Source of the DNA: an uncultured bacterium
GTDB taxonomy: Bacteria; Myxococcota_A; Bradymonadia; UBA7976; VGTA01
Direction of reading: 5' to 3'
Assembly (NCBI GenBank): GCA_943788935.1
Contig: CALSSE010000013.1
Coordinates: forward strand, 62,001 to 126,000
Length of the DNA: 64,000 bases
In this document: piece by piece, positions 62,408 to 64,000 of the stretch
Position numbering within the stretch: position 1 is the first letter of the stretch
Layout: every line of letters begins with the position of its first letter
Translations under genes and position numbers: made by a program
The notes under the pieces: model-generated
Databases searched by the model: none
Told to the model about the DNA's origin: nothing
What the model saw: the letters and a program-made list of their open reading frames with translations, nothing else

Positions 62408-64000
62408 ATGAGTAAAAATACCTTAACGGTATCATTAAGAAAAAATATCTATTTGTTAATCATCAGCGGGGTCATGACGCTTACTATTTTTTCGGCGATC
62501 AACCACTATTACGGCAGTTTTCAAGGAGGAATGGCGTGGATCAACTCATCTAGGGAAGCGGTGAGAACTCTTCATAGAAAACTCGCCACTCATGACCTAG
62601 ATTTGTTAAGCCTTCTCACCGCGCCTACTCAACGCTCGATTATTGATCATAAGACTTACTGCTCATTTCGCATTAACGAATCCGCTATATTGAGGTTGGA
62701 TGTCGGTTTAGGCGAAGCGAGCCATCTCTGCTCCGGCCAGATCAAAGAGTATCTGAATCAGATTGATTCTCCAAGTCCCCAGTCTACTAGCTACCAAATG
62801 TTTGATGGCTCAATCTACTTAATGAGCCTAATCTATAACTCTCAAGGACTGAAGGCTCTGCTCACGCCCGTCGATCAAAAATGGGTAAATTTCCTGCAGT
62901 CAATGACCGCTACAGAGATCTTATTAAGATCCACGACTCAAACGAGCATTCATACCTTTAAATGTGAAGAGCGTTGTTTACCTGAATTAGTTCAAAAAGA
63001 TCGTACTCTCACGAAGAGTCAGCCCCCACGCTTATTACCACCGACTACGCACCTCGAGATTGTCACCAAAAGTCCTTATCAAGGGACTTATGAGCTATTT
63101 CACATTGGAGAGAAGAATTTTAATGCCTTTGCGGCAGAGGTTCCTATTTTCAATCGAGAGGGGGAATTCATTGGAGGGCTCTGGATCACTGTCCCTGAGA
63201 ATGTGATGCTCTATTGGTCGAAAGTCGGAGTTCTCGTCATTACTCTCCTTGGGTTCATTCTGACTTTGCTTCTCATGTACAGGGTGAATAAGCTCACGAG
63301 TTATCACCTCACCCCTATCACTGAGTTGATCAATGAAGTAGATATCATTCGACAGAGTATCAATAATCATAAGGGGTCCACCGGAGATTCCATCCCCGCT
63401 TATGTTGAACAAGCGAATGAACTTGAACAGCTCAAACTCGCGTTCAATTCCTTAAAAGAGCAAATCCTATTCAATGATCGCTTATCAGATCAACTGAGAC
63501 GAACTCAAAAGCTAGAGGTGATCGGTACTTTAGCTGGAGGAGTCGCCCATGACTTTAATAATCTCCTCAGCGTTATTTTAATGAACTGCGAGCTCCTTAA
63601 GGCAGACTTCACCAACCAACTAACGGGGGAGCAAACGACTCCCACACTCCTCTCCGTAGACTCTGGGCTGATGGCTGAATGGTCCGAACAAGCTGATGAG
63701 ATGCTCTCCACATGTGATCAAGCAACTACGCTCACCAAACAGCTTTTAAGTCTCAGCAGAGATCAACGCGCCGAGAAGAGCTCGATCTCGATAAGAGCCT
63801 GCTGTGAGGATATGACCAAGCTGTTTAGGCGAGTAATTAACGAAGATATTATCTTTGATGTCAGCCTCCCCAACAGTGAGGATCTCTTCGTATTAGGTAA
63901 TGAGAACGCGCTCAAGCAAGCGCTTATGAATATCATTATTAACGCTAGAGACTCTATCATTGGCGCCGGACGGATCTCCTTAATAATCACTCAAGAAAAG
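62408..64000 (+). CDS. Sensor histidine kinase, C-terminus beyond window
   Basis: 531 codons to the window edge without a stop. TM1 about 14-33, extracytoplasmic sensor region about 34-270 (no family recognised; two Cys pairs), TM2 about 273-294, a coiled HAMP-like linker, and the H-box KLEVIGTLAGGVAHDFNNLL with His381, of the subtype common in hybrid kinases with a C-terminal receiver. The N-box MNIIINARD lies at the end of the window. Start ATG 62408 has no strong ribosome site. Confidence 0.88.
   Translation, partial: MSKNTLTVSLRKNIYLLIISGVMTLTIFSAINHYYGSFQGGMAWINSSREAVRTLHRKLATHDLDLLSLLTAPTQRSIIDHKTYCSFRINESAILRLDVGLGEASHLCSGQIKEYLNQIDSPSPQSTSYQMFDGSIYLMSLIYNSQGLKALLTPVDQKWVNFLQSMTATEILLRSTTQTSIHTFKCEERCLPELVQKDRTLTKSQPPRLLPPTTHLEIVTKSPYQGTYELFHIGEKNFNAFAAEVPIFNREGEFIGGLWITVPENVMLYWSKVGVLVITLLGFILTLLLMYRVNKLTSYHLTPITELINEVDIIRQSINNHKGSTGDSIPAYVEQANELEQLKLAFNSLKEQILFNDRLSDQLRRTQKLEVIGTLAGGVAHDFNNLLSVILMNCELLKADFTNQLTGEQTTPTLLSVDSGLMAEWSEQADEMLSTCDQATTLTKQLLSLSRDQRAEKSSISIRACCEDMTKLFRRVINEDIIFDVSLPNSEDLFVLGNENALKQALMNIIINARDSIIGAGRISLIITQEK

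Noticed and set aside
1..64000. tRNA, rRNA or riboswitch genes
   Set aside because: No T-loop-like or cloverleaf-forming stretches or conserved riboswitch cores were seen by eye in the intergenic regions; a tRNAscan/Infernal run would settle it.

Overview
This 64 kb window looks like chromosome from a Gram-negative, predatory or heterotrophic Myxococcota-type bacterium, probably of the Bradymonadales kind. The lineage is inferred from protein style, not from a marker gene. The signs are many lipoproteins whose lipobox is followed by acidic or low-complexity linkers (GEM-, DGGES-, GEES-type), MopE-like DNDCDG repeats, an IgGFc-binding-protein-like domain, a MYXO-CTERM-like sorting tail, carboxypeptidase-regulatory-like repeats, and TonB-dependent receptors that carry their own TonB-C-terminal-like domain. 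No rRNA, tRNA, CRISPR array or phage was seen.

Layout. 1-7.7 kb: the end of a partial gene and three secreted minus-strand proteins (PPC-domain lipoprotein, trypsin-like protease, EGF-repeat metalloprotease). 8.1-13.1 kb: an AT-rich glycosyltransferase, a methyltransferase, a secreted lipase-like hydrolase and a DUF5648 lipoprotein preceded by a coupled small ORF. 13.1-19.5 kb: an M64-like metalloprotease with a long GEMTG repeat and MYXO-CTERM-like tail, an IS5-family element with a frameshifted transposase, an amidase and a small two-TM protein. 19.5-28.2 kb: a Lys/Ser-repeat outer-membrane protein, then the most notable locus, a five-gene minus-strand operon encoding MbnP-like copper protein, MbnH-like di-haem enzyme, barrel protein, RegB-like kinase and RegA-like regulator. 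It is divergent from a MopE-like lipoprotein, with a perfect 9-bp dyad in the shared promoter region. 28.3-41.1 kb: aldose epimerase and GH36 galactosidase, a large adhesin-like lipoprotein, glgC-glgA glycogen genes and a CrtI-like oxidoreductase. 41.4-50.8 kb: beta-barrel proteins, a TRM11-like RNA methylase, a crotonase, a membrane-anchored SET-domain protein, a PhnA-like protein, the remnant of a type I restriction HsdM, a QueD-like protein and an OmpR/histidine-kinase pair. 51-64 kb: a gingipain-like (C25) lipoprotein broken by two homopolymer frameshifts, including a G10 tract just after the signal peptide, an MFS exporter, a four-gene TonB-receptor operon, an SLH-domain lipoprotein and a histidine kinase running off the window.

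A theme across the window is short tandem repeats. Periods of 9, 12 or 15 bp lie inside secreted-protein genes (linkers, metal-binding tails and even signal peptides), and periods of 8, 11, 12, 15 or 16 bp lie in promoter and start regions. This points to strong slipped-strand mutability of the surface proteome. All calls are from reading the sequence; no database search was run.
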